Assembly (NCBI GenBank): GCA_016125455.1
Contig: WGLS01000009.1
Coordinates: forward strand, 59,501 to 123,500
DNA: 64,000 nucleotides
Reading direction: 5' to 3'
Source: Alphaproteobacteria bacterium
Lineage (GTDB): Bacteria > Pseudomonadota > Alphaproteobacteria > Caulobacterales > Parvularculaceae
Part shown: one piece after another, positions 47,431-56,113 of the stretch
How the letters are laid out: every line of letters begins with the position of its first letter
Position numbering within the stretch: the stretch's first letter is position 1
Translations under genes and position numbers: made by a program
Notes under the pieces: generated by a model
What the model saw: the letters and a program-made list of their open reading frames with translations, nothing else
Database searches by the model: none
Told to the model about the DNA's origin: nothing

Positions 47431-48387
47431 ATGCGCGTGCGCGGCGATCGCCGATCCAGAGCAACGACAATAAAGCGGCCTCGCGTGCTGCTAGGCGCGG
47501 CCGTCAGCGTCATGGCTTCCGGTTTCGGCGCCCATGCAGGCGAATACGCGCGCGCCGCCGACGGCGGCGTCTATCGGTTCACCGGCTGCGTCGCCCCGGC
47601 GGCGCCCGTCCTGTCCGCGGAGGATGAAAGGCGCTTGCGCCGGTCGGCGCGGTACCAGCGGCAGATGATTCGCGCCTACAACGGTCTGGTCGACGAGGTT
47701 AACGCCTATTTCCAGTGCCTTCGCGCTGAAGCGGACGCGGACCTGTCAGCCTATTTCACAGCGGTCGAAGGGGCGTTTGAGCAGCGCCAACAAGAGATGC
47801 TTGCGGATATCGAGCGCCTTCGCGCCGGCGTCGACGCCAGCACGGTCGCGCCCGAGGACGAAGCGATCGAAGCTGAACTTCTTGGTGGCGCCGCCGCGAG
47901 CGATGCACGATCAGGCGTCGAAACCGAGGCGCTGCCGACTACTTCGCCGCCGGTCACTCCACCTTCGAGGTCCGGTTCGTCTTCTTCGTTGCCTGCCGAG
48001 CCGCCTGTCCCCGAGCCGCCTGTCGCCGAGCCGCCTGTCGCCGAGGCGTCGCCGATGCCGGCAGCCATGCCGGTTAGCGAACCGGCCCCTGAGCTCGCCC
48101 CGGGGCCGGCCCCGGAGCCAAAACCAGAGCCAAAACCAGAGCCGGAACAAGCGCCCGCCCCGGTGCGGGAAACCGTTGTGGGCGACGATCCGCCGGCTGC
48201 TGCTGACCTTGCGCCTGATGCCGACCCGCCAGTCGACGCGACCGTCGCGCCGGTTGACCCCCCATTGCCGGTCCCTGTCGAGCCGGAGGGCACGCTCGAT
48301 GGGTCGCCAGCAACCAGGCCGGATGAGGCCGCAGTAGTAGATCCGAACGTCCTGATCCTTGAGGAGCCGCCGATCGGTCAACTTTGA
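47431..48387 (+). CDS. Secreted proline-rich protein of unknown function
   Basis: This predicted 318-residue protein has a probable signal peptide ([22 protein letters not shown], cut near residue 37). A short folded-looking part follows (about 40-165; cysteines in FTGCVAP and YFQCLRAEA, and coiled-coil-like helices [15 protein letters not shown]). The remainder is low-complexity, rich in Pro, Glu and Ala, with repeats of [10 protein letters not shown] and KPEP. It resembles periplasm-spanning linkers but has no recognised domain. The ATG at 47431 is chosen for the signal peptide; upstream in-frame codons have no support. Confidence 0.6.
   Translation: MRVRGDRRSRATTIKRPRVLLGAAVSVMASGFGAHAGEYARAADGGVYRFTGCVAPAAPVLSAEDERRLRRSARYQRQMIRAYNGLVDEVNAYFQCLRAEADADLSAYFTAVEGAFEQRQQEMLADIERLRAGVDASTVAPEDEAIEAELLGGAAASDARSGVETEALPTTSPPVTPPSRSGSSSSLPAEPPVPEPPVAEPPVAEASPMPAAMPVSEPAPELAPGPAPEPKPEPKPEPEQAPAPVRETVVGDDPPAAADLAPDADPPVDATVAPVDPPLPVPVEPEGTLDGSPATRPDEAAVVDPNVLILEEPPIGQL
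48001..48045 (+). repeat. Three 15-base tandem repeats in the proline-rich gene
   Basis: Three head-to-tail copies of CCGCCTGTCGCCGAG (the first with one change) encode [15 protein letters not shown]. About 75 bases later a 12-base unit (CCAAAACCAGAG) is also repeated. Such in-frame repeats are expected to vary in number between strains. Confidence 0.85.
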
Positions 48388-48548
48388 CGTTTGGCGTTGC
48401 TTGGCTCGGTGAATATCTGCCCTCGGCCATTGCCGCGGGCCACGAAATTCCTAAAACGCGAATGTACGCGAGCTGCCCCCGCTTTCGGGGGACGCCGCTC
48501 CTTGCGCCCGTCATCGAAACGGGCCCCAACCGAACGCTGGGATCGACC

Positions 48549-49940
48549 ATGCCGACGCCCATTCTCATGCCCGCCCTGTCGCCAACAATGGAAGAGGGAA
48601 CGCTCGCCAAATGGACAGTCAAAGAGGGTGATAAAGTCTCCTCAGGCGACGTCATCGCCGAGATCGAAACCGACAAGGCGACGATGGAGGTCGAAGCGGT
48701 CGACGAAGGCGTCGTCGGCAAGATCCTCGTCGCGGCAGGTACGGAAAACGTGAAGGTCAATGACACGATCGCAATCCTGATCGAAGCGGGCGAGCGCGCG
48801 GACGACATCGACGTCTCAAAGCTCAACGGCGCAGGCTCAAAAGGATCCGCGCCGGGCGAACAATCCGGAGAGGCGCCGGCGGCCAAGGCCGCCGGCGCGC
48901 CGGAAGATGCCGCCGCGCCCGCCCAGCCCGAGCCGGATGTCTCGCCCGACACGCCGATGGCCCAGACGACAATCCGCGACGCGCTTCGCGACGCTATGGC
49001 CGAGGAAATGCGCCGCGACCCGGACGTTTTTCTGATGGGCGAGGAAGTCGCCGAATACCAGGGCGCCTACAAAGTGTCGCGCGGCCTTCTTGAAGAATTC
49101 GGCCCTAAGCGCGTCATAGATACGCCGATTACGGAATATGGCTTCGCCGGCCTCGGCGTCGGCGCGGCGTTTGCCGGCTTGAAGCCCATCGTCGAGTTCA
49201 TGACGTGGAACTTCGCGATGCAGGCGATTGACCACATCATCAACTCTGCGGCGAAGACGCGTTACATGTCGGGCGGCCAGATGGGTTCGTCAATCGTGTT
49301 CCGGGGGCCGAACGCCGCCGCAGCGCGCGTCGCCGCGCAACACTCCCAGGATTATGCTCCCTGGTACGCGCACGTGCCTGGCCTTATTGTTATTGCGCCC
49401 TATTCGGCGGCTGACGCCAAGGGGCTGTTGAAGTCGGCGATCCGCGATCCAAATCCGGTCGTCTTCCTTGAGCACGAACTCCTTTATGGCGATACGATGG
49501 ACGTGCCGGCGGTCGAAGACTGGCTCGTGCCGATCGGCAGGGCCAAGGTCGTTCGTCATGGGACGGACGTTACGATCGCCACTTATTCCCGCGGCGTGAA
49601 GTTTGCGCTCGAAGCCGCCGCTGAGTTGTCCGGCGACGGCATCGAGGCAGAGATCGTCGATCTGCGGACGTTGCGCCCGCTCGACGCTGAGACAGTGGCG
49701 ACCTCCGTTCGCAAGACGAACCGGCTGGTTACGGTTGAGGAGGCGTGGGGACCCTTTGGCGTCGGCGCCGAGATCGCGTGGCGGGTCGTCGACGCGGCGT
49801 TTGACTATCTCGACGCGCCGCCGGTTCGGGTCTGCCAGGAGCCCGTGCCGCTGCCATATGCGGCCAACCTCGAGGCCATGAGCCTTCCCAGCGCCGCGAA
49901 GATCGTCAAGGCGGTCCGCAGGGCGATGTATCTGGATTGA
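48549..49940 (+). CDS. pdhB: Pyruvate dehydrogenase E1 component, beta subunit (with lipoyl domain)
   Basis: This 463-residue protein has an N-terminal lipoyl domain (1-82) with the acceptor Lys43 in ETDKATME, then a proline/alanine linker (about 85-140), then the E1-beta transketolase-type region. That region includes [60 protein letters not shown] and [11 protein letters not shown]. The lipoyl-E1-beta arrangement is known from alphaproteobacteria such as Sinorhizobium and Zymomonas. The E1-alpha partner gene, normally directly upstream, is not here. GGGAT lies upstream of the ATG. Confidence 0.95.
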   Translation: MPTPILMPALSPTMEEGTLAKWTVKEGDKVSSGDVIAEIETDKATMEVEAVDEGVVGKILVAAGTENVKVNDTIAILIEAGERADDIDVSKLNGAGSKGSAPGEQSGEAPAAKAAGAPEDAAAPAQPEPDVSPDTPMAQTTIRDALRDAMAEEMRRDPDVFLMGEEVAEYQGAYKVSRGLLEEFGPKRVIDTPITEYGFAGLGVGAAFAGLKPIVEFMTWNFAMQAIDHIINSAAKTRYMSGGQMGSSIVFRGPNAAAARVAAQHSQDYAPWYAHVPGLIVIAPYSAADAKGLLKSAIRDPNPVVFLEHELLYGDTMDVPAVEDWLVPIGRAKVVRHGTDVTIATYSRGVKFALEAAAELSGDGIEAEIVDLRTLRPLDAETVATSVRKTNRLVTVEEAWGPFGVGAEIAWRVVDAAFDYLDAPPVRVCQEPVPLPYAANLEAMSLPSAAKIVKAVRRAMYLD

Positions 49941-49993
49941 ACTCGCAAAGCGACGGATGGTGACCATCGCGTCGATAAACGGAGAACGCCGCA

Positions 49994-50479
49994 ATGAGAA
50001 TGATCCTTGCCTGCCTCGCGATCTGCGCGTTCGCGCCTGCGCCCGCGTTCGCCAACCGCCACGAGGGAGATGCGGAGATGGCCGCCGAAGCGACCGACGC
50101 CTCGGAAATCGCCGCGGCCGACGAAGCCGCGATCGCGGACGTCGTGCAGGCCTATTTCGACGGCATCGGCGCAGCGGACGCCAACCGCCTCAATCGCGCG
50201 TTCGCGGCGGACAAGGCGTCCATGGTCGGCGTCATGAAGTCCGATGAGGGCGAGAAGCTGATGGCGTGGAAGGACATGGGCGCCGTCATCGCCAACTGGG
50301 CGGACGATCCGAACCCTGAAGGCGTCGGCCGCGACGGCGAGATCCTCGACATGAAGGTCATGGACGGCCGCATCGCTATGGTGATGTTCCGCTACAAGGA
50401 CGAATTCTACGACGTCCTGTCGCTCGCCAAGGTCGGCGGCGAATGGAAGATCATCGCCAAGGCTTTCATTCTGCAATGA
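49994..50479 (+). CDS. Exported NTF2-like (putative lumazine-binding) protein
   Basis: This 161-residue protein has a signal peptide (ILACLAICAFAPAPAFA, cut near 20). The rest looks like a SnoaL/NTF2-like cone fold, pattern IADVVQAYFDGIGAADANRLNRAFA then VGGEWKIIAKAF, similar to the putative lumazine-binding group. Function unknown. It lies within the pdh cluster between pdhB and the next gene, which it overlaps by four bases. It is probably a later insertion into the operon. Confidence 0.75.
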   Translation: MRMILACLAICAFAPAPAFANRHEGDAEMAAEATDASEIAAADEAAIADVVQAYFDGIGAADANRLNRAFAADKASMVGVMKSDEGEKLMAWKDMGAVIANWADDPNPEGVGRDGEILDMKVMDGRIAMVMFRYKDEFYDVLSLAKVGGEWKIIAKAFILQ

Positions 50480-50928
50480 CCGTGCATGCCGGCGCCTGCC
50501 ATTGCGGCGCAATGCGCGTCGCATTCGAGACGGCCAAGTCCGTGTCCGACATCGCGGTGCGAGCCTGCCAGTGCGGGTTCTGCCGGGCCCATGGCGCCTG
50601 CAACATCTCTGACGGCGAAGGGCGCGTGACGATCGCGGTCGACGCGCCTTATGTCTTCCGGTACCGCTTCGGGCTCCGGACTTCGGATTTTCTGATCTGC
50701 CGAACATGCGGCGTTTATGCAGCGGCGGTCATTGGCGAGGGGGTTCGCCTGCGATCGACCGTGAACGTCGTCGGACTTGGACTGGCGGCCTTTCTCGATC
50801 TTGAGCAAGCGCCCGCCGAGTACGGCGATGAAACCACGCAAGCGCGGATTGCGCGGCGGTTCGCCAGCTGGACGCCGACGACGTTTACTGACGGGGCGCT
50901 GGCCGCCTCGTATTTCGGTCCTCACTAA
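50476..50928 (+). CDS. GFA-family zinc protein
   Basis: This 150-residue protein belongs to the GFA/CENP-V family (glutathione-dependent formaldehyde-activating enzyme-like). Zinc-binding cysteines sit in ACHCGAM, CQCGFC and CRTCG. Family members are often annotated as S-(hydroxymethyl)glutathione synthase, but that activity is disputed. ATG at 50476 overlaps the stop of the NTF2-like gene (ATGA). It ends 13 bases before pdhC. Confidence 0.85.
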   Translation: MTVHAGACHCGAMRVAFETAKSVSDIAVRACQCGFCRAHGACNISDGEGRVTIAVDAPYVFRYRFGLRTSDFLICRTCGVYAAAVIGEGVRLRSTVNVVGLGLAAFLDLEQAPAEYGDETTQARIARRFASWTPTTFTDGALAASYFGPH

Positions 50929-50941
50929 GCGGAGCCGCCAG

Positions 50942-52303
50942 ATGCCGACACCCATTCTCATGCCTGCCCTCTCGCCGACAATGGAGGAGGGCACGCTCGC
51001 CAGATGGAACGTGAAGGAAGGCGACCGGGTCGCCTCGGGCGACGTCATTGCCGAGATCGAAACCGACAAGGCGACCATGGAGGTTGAAGCGGTCGACGAG
51101 GGGGTCGTCGGCAGGATCATCGTTGCTGCGGGTACGGAGAATGTGAAGGTCAACCAGCCGATCGCCTTCTTGCTGGATGAGGGCGAGAGCGCGGCTGACA
51201 TCGACCCTTCATCCACGGCCGGGGCCGGCGGCGCCAATGGCGGCTCGTCGGCGGCGCCAATGGCTGAGACGTCGAAACAGGCAAAGTCGACACCAGAAAC
51301 GTCAAAGCCTGGGCAGGCAAGTTCAGCCGAAGTGAAAAGCGACCTGAAGAGCGACCTGAAGAGCGACCGGTCGAAAGTGAGTGACGGTCGAATCTTCGCC
51401 TCGCCGCTTGCGAAACGGATCGCAAGAAACGAGGCCATCGACCTTTCGCGCCTGAAGGGGTCGGGGCCGCACGGCCGCGTCGTGAAACGCGACGTTGAAA
51501 CCGCCGTGAAGGGCGGCGCTGGCAAGGCGGGTATCGAGGCCGGCCCGGCGTCGGCAATTGCGCCGGCGCCGGCGTCTGTCGATGCGCGGCTGTATCCGCC
51601 GGACAGCTATGACGCCGTCAAGCTCGATGGCATGCGCAAGGTGATCGCGAAGCGACTGAACCAGAGCTTCAACCAGGAAGTTCCCCACTTCCCGCTGAAC
51701 ATCGACATTGAACTCACCAAGCTCCTTGAGACGCGCGCGGCGATCAATGCGACTTCGCCTAAAGACGGAGACGGCGCGTTCAAGCTGTCTGTGAACGATT
51801 TCGTTATCAAGGCGAGCGCGATGGCGCTGAAGGCCGTGCCAAAGGCGAATGCTAGCTATACGGATGAAGCGATCCTTCTGCACAGGCACGCCGACATTGG
51901 CGTTGCAGTCGCCATTGAAGGCGGCCTCATCACGCCAATCGTCTGGAAGGCGGAAACCAAGGGCCTCAAGCAGATCAGCGCCGAGATCAAGGACATGGCG
52001 GGCCGCGCCCGGTCGCGGAAGCTGAAGCCTGAAGAGTACCAGGGCGGGACGTTCTCGGTTTCGAACCTAGGGATGTTCGGGATCACAAGCTTTGCTTCGA
52101 TCGTGAACCAGCCCCACGGCGCAATCATGTCGGTCGGAGCCGGCGAGGAGCGCGTAGTCGTCCGCAATGGCGAGATGGTCATCCGCACCATGATGACCGT
52201 CACGCTCACATGCGACCACCGGGTCGTCGATGGCGCGGTCGGCGCGGAGTTCCTGGCCGCGTTCAAGCGGTTCTGCGAGGAACCCGCCGCGATGCTGCTC
52301 TAG
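50942..52303 (+). CDS. pdhC: Pyruvate dehydrogenase E2 (dihydrolipoamide acetyltransferase)
   Basis: This 453-residue E2 has one lipoyl domain (1-82, Lys43), a linker with 12-base repeats ([11 protein letters not shown]), a peripheral subunit-binding domain (about 152-187: [34 protein letters not shown]) and a C-terminal acyltransferase (about 225-453). The acyltransferase motif is [14 protein letters not shown] with catalytic His and Asp. It transfers the acetyl group to CoA as the core of the complex. Its lipoyl domain is about 85% identical to that of pdhB by my count. Confidence 0.96.
   Translation: MPTPILMPALSPTMEEGTLARWNVKEGDRVASGDVIAEIETDKATMEVEAVDEGVVGRIIVAAGTENVKVNQPIAFLLDEGESAADIDPSSTAGAGGANGGSSAAPMAETSKQAKSTPETSKPGQASSAEVKSDLKSDLKSDRSKVSDGRIFASPLAKRIARNEAIDLSRLKGSGPHGRVVKRDVETAVKGGAGKAGIEAGPASAIAPAPASVDARLYPPDSYDAVKLDGMRKVIAKRLNQSFNQEVPHFPLNIDIELTKLLETRAAINATSPKDGDGAFKLSVNDFVIKASAMALKAVPKANASYTDEAILLHRHADIGVAVAIEGGLITPIVWKAETKGLKQISAEIKDMAGRARSRKLKPEEYQGGTFSVSNLGMFGITSFASIVNQPHGAIMSVGAGEERVVVRNGEMVIRTMMTVTLTCDHRVVDGAVGAEFLAAFKRFCEEPAAMLL
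51338..51368 (+). repeat. Short tandem repeat in the pdhC linker
   Basis: Two copies of AGCGACCTGAAG and most of a third are joined head to tail, coding for [13 protein letters not shown] in the flexible linker between the lipoyl and subunit-binding domains. Repeat number probably varies between strains. Confidence 0.8.
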
Positions 52304-52411
52304 GGCCCGGGAATATTCGACGAGCCGCGCCAATCCGCGGACAGACCGTCTTTCCGCCCGCAGCGCCCATTGGCACGATGCCTATCGACGGCGAAAGCGG
52401 GGGAGGCGGCG

Positions 52412-53269
52412 ATGAAATACCTTTTGGCGTTGGTCGGCGCGGCGGCGCTGGCCGGGTGCGCAAGCGTCAGCGCGCCTGAACCGGCCGCGAGGTCGGATGC
52501 GGAAGGGCCGCCGCCGGTGCGGGTCATGGTGGTCGGGACCTATCACATGGCCGGTTCGTCGGCCGATGTGGTCAACGTGGAAGTAGACGATGTGCTCGCG
52601 CCGGAAAGGCAGCGTGAACTCGCGGCGCTTGCAGCGGCGTTGGCCTCTTTCAGGCCGACGGCGATCGCGATCGAACGGATTGCCGAAGCGCCGGGTTACG
52701 TCGATCCCAATTTCGCGAATTTCTCTGATGACGCGCTTGCGTCAAACCCGAACGAACGCGTTCAGGTCGGCTATCGCCTGGCCAAGGTCGCCGGCGTCGA
52801 CCGGGTCTACGGCGTTGACGAAATGGCATCCGCCGACGAGCCGGATTACTTCCCATTCGGCGACGTGGTTGCGATCGCGGCGCGCAGCGGACGCTCAGGC
52901 GACCTTAACCGGATCATTGGCGACGTTCAGTCGAAGTTGAAGGAATTCGAAGCGAGCCAGCCGGAAAAGTCGATCGCGGAACTGCTGCGGTTCCACAATG
53001 AGGCGCTCGGGCGCGACCATTCGTTTTACTTCGCCCTTTCGGCGTTCGATGTTGGCGAAGACCAACCGGGTGCGGAGCTTCAGGCGTACTGGTTCATGCG
53101 CAACGCCAAGATCTTCTCAAAGATCATGCAGGTGACGAAGCCGGGCGACCGCATCGTCGTGCTCTATGGCTCCGGCCACAAATACTGGCTTGACCATTTC
53201 GCGCGCGAGACGCCGGGGTATGAGCTTGTCGATCCGCTGCCCTATCTCAAAGCGGCTGCGGGGGATTGA
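52412..53269 (+). CDS. DUF5694-family lipoprotein (TraB/ChaN-like)
   Basis: This 285-residue protein has a lipoprotein signal (MKYLLALVGAAALAGC, lipobox LAGC). The mature part has the DUF5694 pattern: RVMVVGTYHMAGSSAD, FRPTAIAIERI, RVYGVDEMA and GDRIVVLYGSGHKYWLDHFARETPGYELVDP. The pair of histidine motifs (GTYHM near the start, GSGHKYWL near the end) is like the TraB/ChaN superfamily and may bind metal or heme. Function is unknown. A strong GGGGAGG precedes the start. Confidence 0.78.
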   Translation: MKYLLALVGAAALAGCASVSAPEPAARSDAEGPPPVRVMVVGTYHMAGSSADVVNVEVDDVLAPERQRELAALAAALASFRPTAIAIERIAEAPGYVDPNFANFSDDALASNPNERVQVGYRLAKVAGVDRVYGVDEMASADEPDYFPFGDVVAIAARSGRSGDLNRIIGDVQSKLKEFEASQPEKSIAELLRFHNEALGRDHSFYFALSAFDVGEDQPGAELQAYWFMRNAKIFSKIMQVTKPGDRIVVLYGSGHKYWLDHFARETPGYELVDPLPYLKAAAGD

Positions 53270-53279
53270 TGATGTTGAT

Positions 53280-53636
53280 TCAGGTGATGCCGCGACGTCG
53301 TCTTGCTTCGGCAATCATCCGCCGTTCGTTGCCATCCTCGTCGCCGTTTTCATCGTCGGGTCCGTTTTCCATGTCTTCGTCCAGGTCCGACCGGCGAATG
53401 TATTGTGCCAGAAATTCCGGCAGGACAGAGGCTAGCTTCGCCATCTGCCGATCAAACCAGCGCCAGCGACGGCGCAGCCATCGCACGGCGCCTGGGCTCG
53501 CCCAGACGATCAGCGAAAAGCCAATGGCGATTAAGATCAGCCCAAGCGGGATTGGCGAGGGCGTGAGGGGAATGCCCACCAGAACCAGTACAAGCCCGAA
53601 CAGCGCGACGCCAATTCTAAGGACGGCAAAAAGCAT
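53280..53636 (-). CDS. Small two-helix membrane protein
   Basis: This 118-residue protein has two adjacent hydrophobic segments (about 4-22 and 27-47), a basic aromatic stretch (RWLRRRWRWFDRQ), and an acidic/basic hydrophilic tail (about 88-118). I do not recognise a named family with certainty; it resembles small PGPGW-type envelope proteins. It is convergent with the DUF5694 gene and divergent from the HD-domain gene. Confidence 0.6.
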   Translation of the reverse strand: MLFAVLRIGVALFGLVLVLVGIPLTPSPIPLGLILIAIGFSLIVWASPGAVRWLRRRWRWFDRQMAKLASVLPEFLAQYIRRSDLDEDMENGPDDENGDEDGNERRMIAEARRRRGIT

Positions 53637-53769
53637 GTCGGGTGCGCTCCCTGCGCCGCTTGGCGGAACGTGCGCCTTGAGACGATCGCGGCGAAGGGCC
53701 TAGATTACGTCAAGACGCGTCCTCGGCAAGGACGATGACACGGGCGAAGACGCGGCGCAGGAGGTGACG

Positions 53770-54372
53770 ATGGCCGATCATGGTGACGTAACGCACGAGG
53801 CGCGGGCAAAGTTCCGCTCGATGAGCGAGGGGACGGCGGCGGACTGGACGATTATCGCCGGCGAATACGCCCCCTTCGCCGCCGAAGGGGGCAAACGCGT
53901 CCTCGATCACCTGAAGATGCTGAAAGGCGACGCCGGCGGCTTTCCGGTCGACCGGCTGACGCACTCGCTGCAGACGGCGACGCGCGCCCACCGCGACGGC
54001 CGCGATGATGAGTATGTCGTATGCGCTCTGTTGCACGACATTGGCGATCTTCTCGGCGCGTACAACCATCCGGACGTCGCAGCGGCGATCGTCAAGCCGT
54101 TCGTCTCGGAACGGAACCACTGGATGGTCGAGAAGCACGGGATTTTCCAGGGTTACTATTTCTTCCATCATCTCGGGATGGATCGCGACATGCGCGAACA
54201 GTTCCGCGGCCACCCCCATTTCGAATACACCGCCGAATTCTGCGAAAAATACGACCAGGCTGCGTTCGACCCCGCCTATGACACGATGCCGCTCGAAGCC
54301 TTCGAGCCGATGGTGATGGAGCTCTTCCGGATGCCGAAGAATTCGATGTATGCAGAGAGCCTCAAGGAATGA
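53770..54372 (+). CDS. HD-domain protein (HD oxygenase/phosphohydrolase-like)
   Basis: This 200-residue protein is built on an HD-type all-helical fold. Candidate metal ligands are His65 (THSLQTATRA), His89-Asp90 (ALLHDIGD), His117 or His123 (NHWMVEKHGIFQGYYFFHHLG) and Asp162 (DQAAFDP). This set resembles the mixed-valence diiron oxygenases PhnZ/TmpB and MIOX more than typical phosphohydrolases, but the family (COG4341-like) has no assigned role. AGGAGG at 53759-53764 gives the ATG at 53770 over an in-frame GTG. It is followed two bases later by a DUF4440-like gene. Confidence 0.75.
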   Translation: MADHGDVTHEARAKFRSMSEGTAADWTIIAGEYAPFAAEGGKRVLDHLKMLKGDAGGFPVDRLTHSLQTATRAHRDGRDDEYVVCALLHDIGDLLGAYNHPDVAAAIVKPFVSERNHWMVEKHGIFQGYYFFHHLGMDRDMREQFRGHPHFEYTAEFCEKYDQAAFDPAYDTMPLEAFEPMVMELFRMPKNSMYAESLKE

Positions 54373-54373
54373 A

Positions 54374-54883
54374 ATGATGCATCAAATGAAGACCCAAGGA
54401 GCAATTTCCGCGCTCCTCGCTGTCGTAATGGCCGCCGCCGCGCCTCTTTCTGCGGCGCCGGCTTTCGCGGCGGATGAAGTCGCCCTTGCGGCGATGATGG
54501 ACGCCGACCGCGCGTTCGCTGCGCGCGCCGGGGAAATTGGCGCCGCGGCGGCGTTCGTCGAGTTTGCCGCGCCCGACGTTCGCGCCTTTCCGGGCGGCGC
54601 GGTCCCGCTGAAAGGGAAGGGCGCGCTCGCCGAGTGGACGGCCGGCTGGTCGCCGGCGACGGAGATTTCGTGGGCGCCGGAGGAAGGCTTCATCAGCGAT
54701 GACGGCACTTTCGGCTACACCTGGGGATTTTCGGAGTTCCGCACAAGGACGGATGACGGGGCGGAGGACGTGACATTCGGCAAATATGTCACCGTATGGC
54801 GCAAGCAGCCGGATGGCGCGTGGAAATGGGTCGCCGACCTAGGCAACGCCGCGCCTCCGCCCGACCAACGTCAGCCGGATTAG
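54374..54883 (+). CDS. Exported DUF4440/SnoaL-like protein
   Basis: This 169-residue protein has a signal peptide (ISALLAVVMAAAAPLSAAPAFA, cut near residue 33). The rest follows the NTF2/DUF4440 pattern: ALAAMMDADRAFAARAG, APDVRAFPGGAVPLKGKGALAEW and VTVWRKQPDGAWKWVADLG. The start could be 54374, 54377 or 54386. The HD-domain gene ends just upstream, with AAGGA in its last codons serving as the binding site. Its role is unknown. Confidence 0.75.
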   Translation: MMHQMKTQGAISALLAVVMAAAAPLSAAPAFAADEVALAAMMDADRAFAARAGEIGAAAAFVEFAAPDVRAFPGGAVPLKGKGALAEWTAGWSPATEISWAPEEGFISDDGTFGYTWGFSEFRTRTDDGAEDVTFGKYVTVWRKQPDGAWKWVADLGNAAPPPDQRQPD

Positions 54884-54890
54884 CGCCGGC

Positions 54891-54950
54891 CCGCGCAGCG
54901 ATAGACAAGCCCGCGGAGCGATAGGCCGTCCCCCGCAGCGCTAGGACGTC
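54891..54950. repeat. Three imperfect 20-base tandem repeats
   Basis: 54891-54910, 54911-54930 and 54931-54950 are phase-aligned copies built on CCGCGCAGCGATAGGACGTC. Any two copies agree at roughly 14-15 of 20 bases. The third copy includes the TAG stop of the minus-strand sulfotransferase-like gene. It sits between convergent genes. Confidence 0.7.
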
Positions 54951-55720
54951 GGCGTCAGGCGTAGGTTTCGCAGGAAAATGTAGTCCGCCTGGCAGGCGTT
55001 CGCAGCCTCACGGGCGTGCGGCGTCAGGGCCGGCGGCTCGCGATCCGCCTGCGGGGCGTCGCCGAAGCCGGTCGACGCGTTGACCGCGTCGTACCAGTGC
55101 GGCCCCCACGGACCGTCGCTTGCCCGCGCCCCGGCGGGCCAGCGGAGCATTTCCTCCCTGAACGGAATGTCCAGCGCGGCGCATAGCCCGGCGAGGACGC
55201 CCCGAGGGTCTTCGAGAATGTCTTCCGACGCGACGACCGGGAACGGCCGGCCTGCGCGGTCATGGCGGTCGGCGATGCGGCGCGCGACGGCGTAACTGCG
55301 CACGATCGGGGTCAGGTCGTCGAACTTCTTCGCGTATGACGCGGCCATGTCGGCCGGCTCGCGGATGAGCGCGAACGAGCGGTGCGCGTCGAGCCAGTCG
55401 AGCGGCGCGTCATCTGCCAGGTGAAAGGCGATGTGCTTGAAGAAGCGGACGGTCGCCGGCGGCGCAGGAGGTTCATTGAGCCAGGCGAGAACGTCGTCGA
55501 ATGCCGCCGGATAGGCCGCCAGCGTCTCGGCGCGAAACGGGTGGTCCGCGCCCGACCGCGCAAGCCATTGCGCGTAAAATGGTTCGTCGATTACCTCCGT
55601 ATCCGGCCGGTTTTCAAATGACCGCATCATGGCGGTTGAGATGTTGCGCGGGCCGGACCACATGGAAATCCGGATCGCCCCATCCATTGCCTTGCCGGCG
55701 TTTTCCGTCGCGCGCGTCAT
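54941..55720 (-). CDS. P-loop sulfotransferase-like protein
   Basis: This 259-residue protein has a P-loop-type motif WSGPRNISTAMMRSF (about 21-35) resembling the PAPS-binding loop of sulfotransferases. The RxPADMAASY segment (about 120-130) parallels the second PAPS-contact helix of that family. Genomes often mislabel this group as branched-chain aminotransferase because it is commonly adjacent to or fused with a class IV aminotransferase, as it is here two genes upstream. No demonstrated reaction. The ATG overlaps the stop of the MmcQ gene (ATGA). Confidence 0.75.
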   Translation of the reverse strand: MTRATENAGKAMDGAIRISMWSGPRNISTAMMRSFENRPDTEVIDEPFYAQWLARSGADHPFRAETLAAYPAAFDDVLAWLNEPPAPPATVRFFKHIAFHLADDAPLDWLDAHRSFALIREPADMAASYAKKFDDLTPIVRSYAVARRIADRHDRAGRPFPVVASEDILEDPRGVLAGLCAALDIPFREEMLRWPAGARASDGPWGPHWYDAVNASTGFGDAPQADREPPALTPHAREAANACQADYIFLRNLRLTPTS

Positions 55721-56109
55721 GTCATCGTCATTCCTGCGTCATAGTCCTTCAGGAACCGCTTCGGCGCCATCGCCCGCCAGGTCCGGCGAAGGTTTTCCTC
55801 GGCCCAGTCCATGTCGATCCGGTCAGGCCGCGCCAGCACCAGCTTGTGGTTCCTGTAGTGGTCCGTGAAGAAGAATGTCTCTGGGTCCATATCGATCAGC
55901 ATGTCACGCTCATCGAAGCTTTCAACCTTGAACACTGGCGCGTTCTCGTGCGCGCTCCACCAGACCCATAGCTTGCCGTGCGCCTTAAGGGTCGGTTGGC
56001 CCCAGGATGTCGTCTTTTCGATACGCGGCAGCCCAAATGACAGCGCGAACGCTTCGAGCGCTGCGAAAGTCAGCGGCGATTTCGCCGACGGTCTCGGACG
56101 CCGCGCCAT
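55717..56109 (-). CDS. MmcQ/YjbR family protein
   Basis: This 130-residue protein has the MmcQ/YjbR fold pattern: FALSFGLPRIEKTTSWGQPTLKAHGKLWVWW, VFKVESFDERDMLIDMDPETFFFTDHYRNHKLVLARP and AEENLRRTWRAMAPKRFLKDYD. Members are small DNA-binding-like or ligand-binding proteins with no settled function. It is the middle gene of a three-gene minus-strand operon, overlapping the downstream gene by four bases and lying four bases from the upstream one. Confidence 0.88.
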   Translation of the reverse strand: MARRPRPSAKSPLTFAALEAFALSFGLPRIEKTTSWGQPTLKAHGKLWVWWSAHENAPVFKVESFDERDMLIDMDPETFFFTDHYRNHKLVLARPDRIDMDWAEENLRRTWRAMAPKRFLKDYDAGMTMT

Positions 56110-56113
56110 GCCG

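Noticed and set aside
48384..48548. 55-residue N-terminal extension of pdhB
   Set aside because: The lipoyl domain begins exactly at 48549, identical in layout to pdhC.
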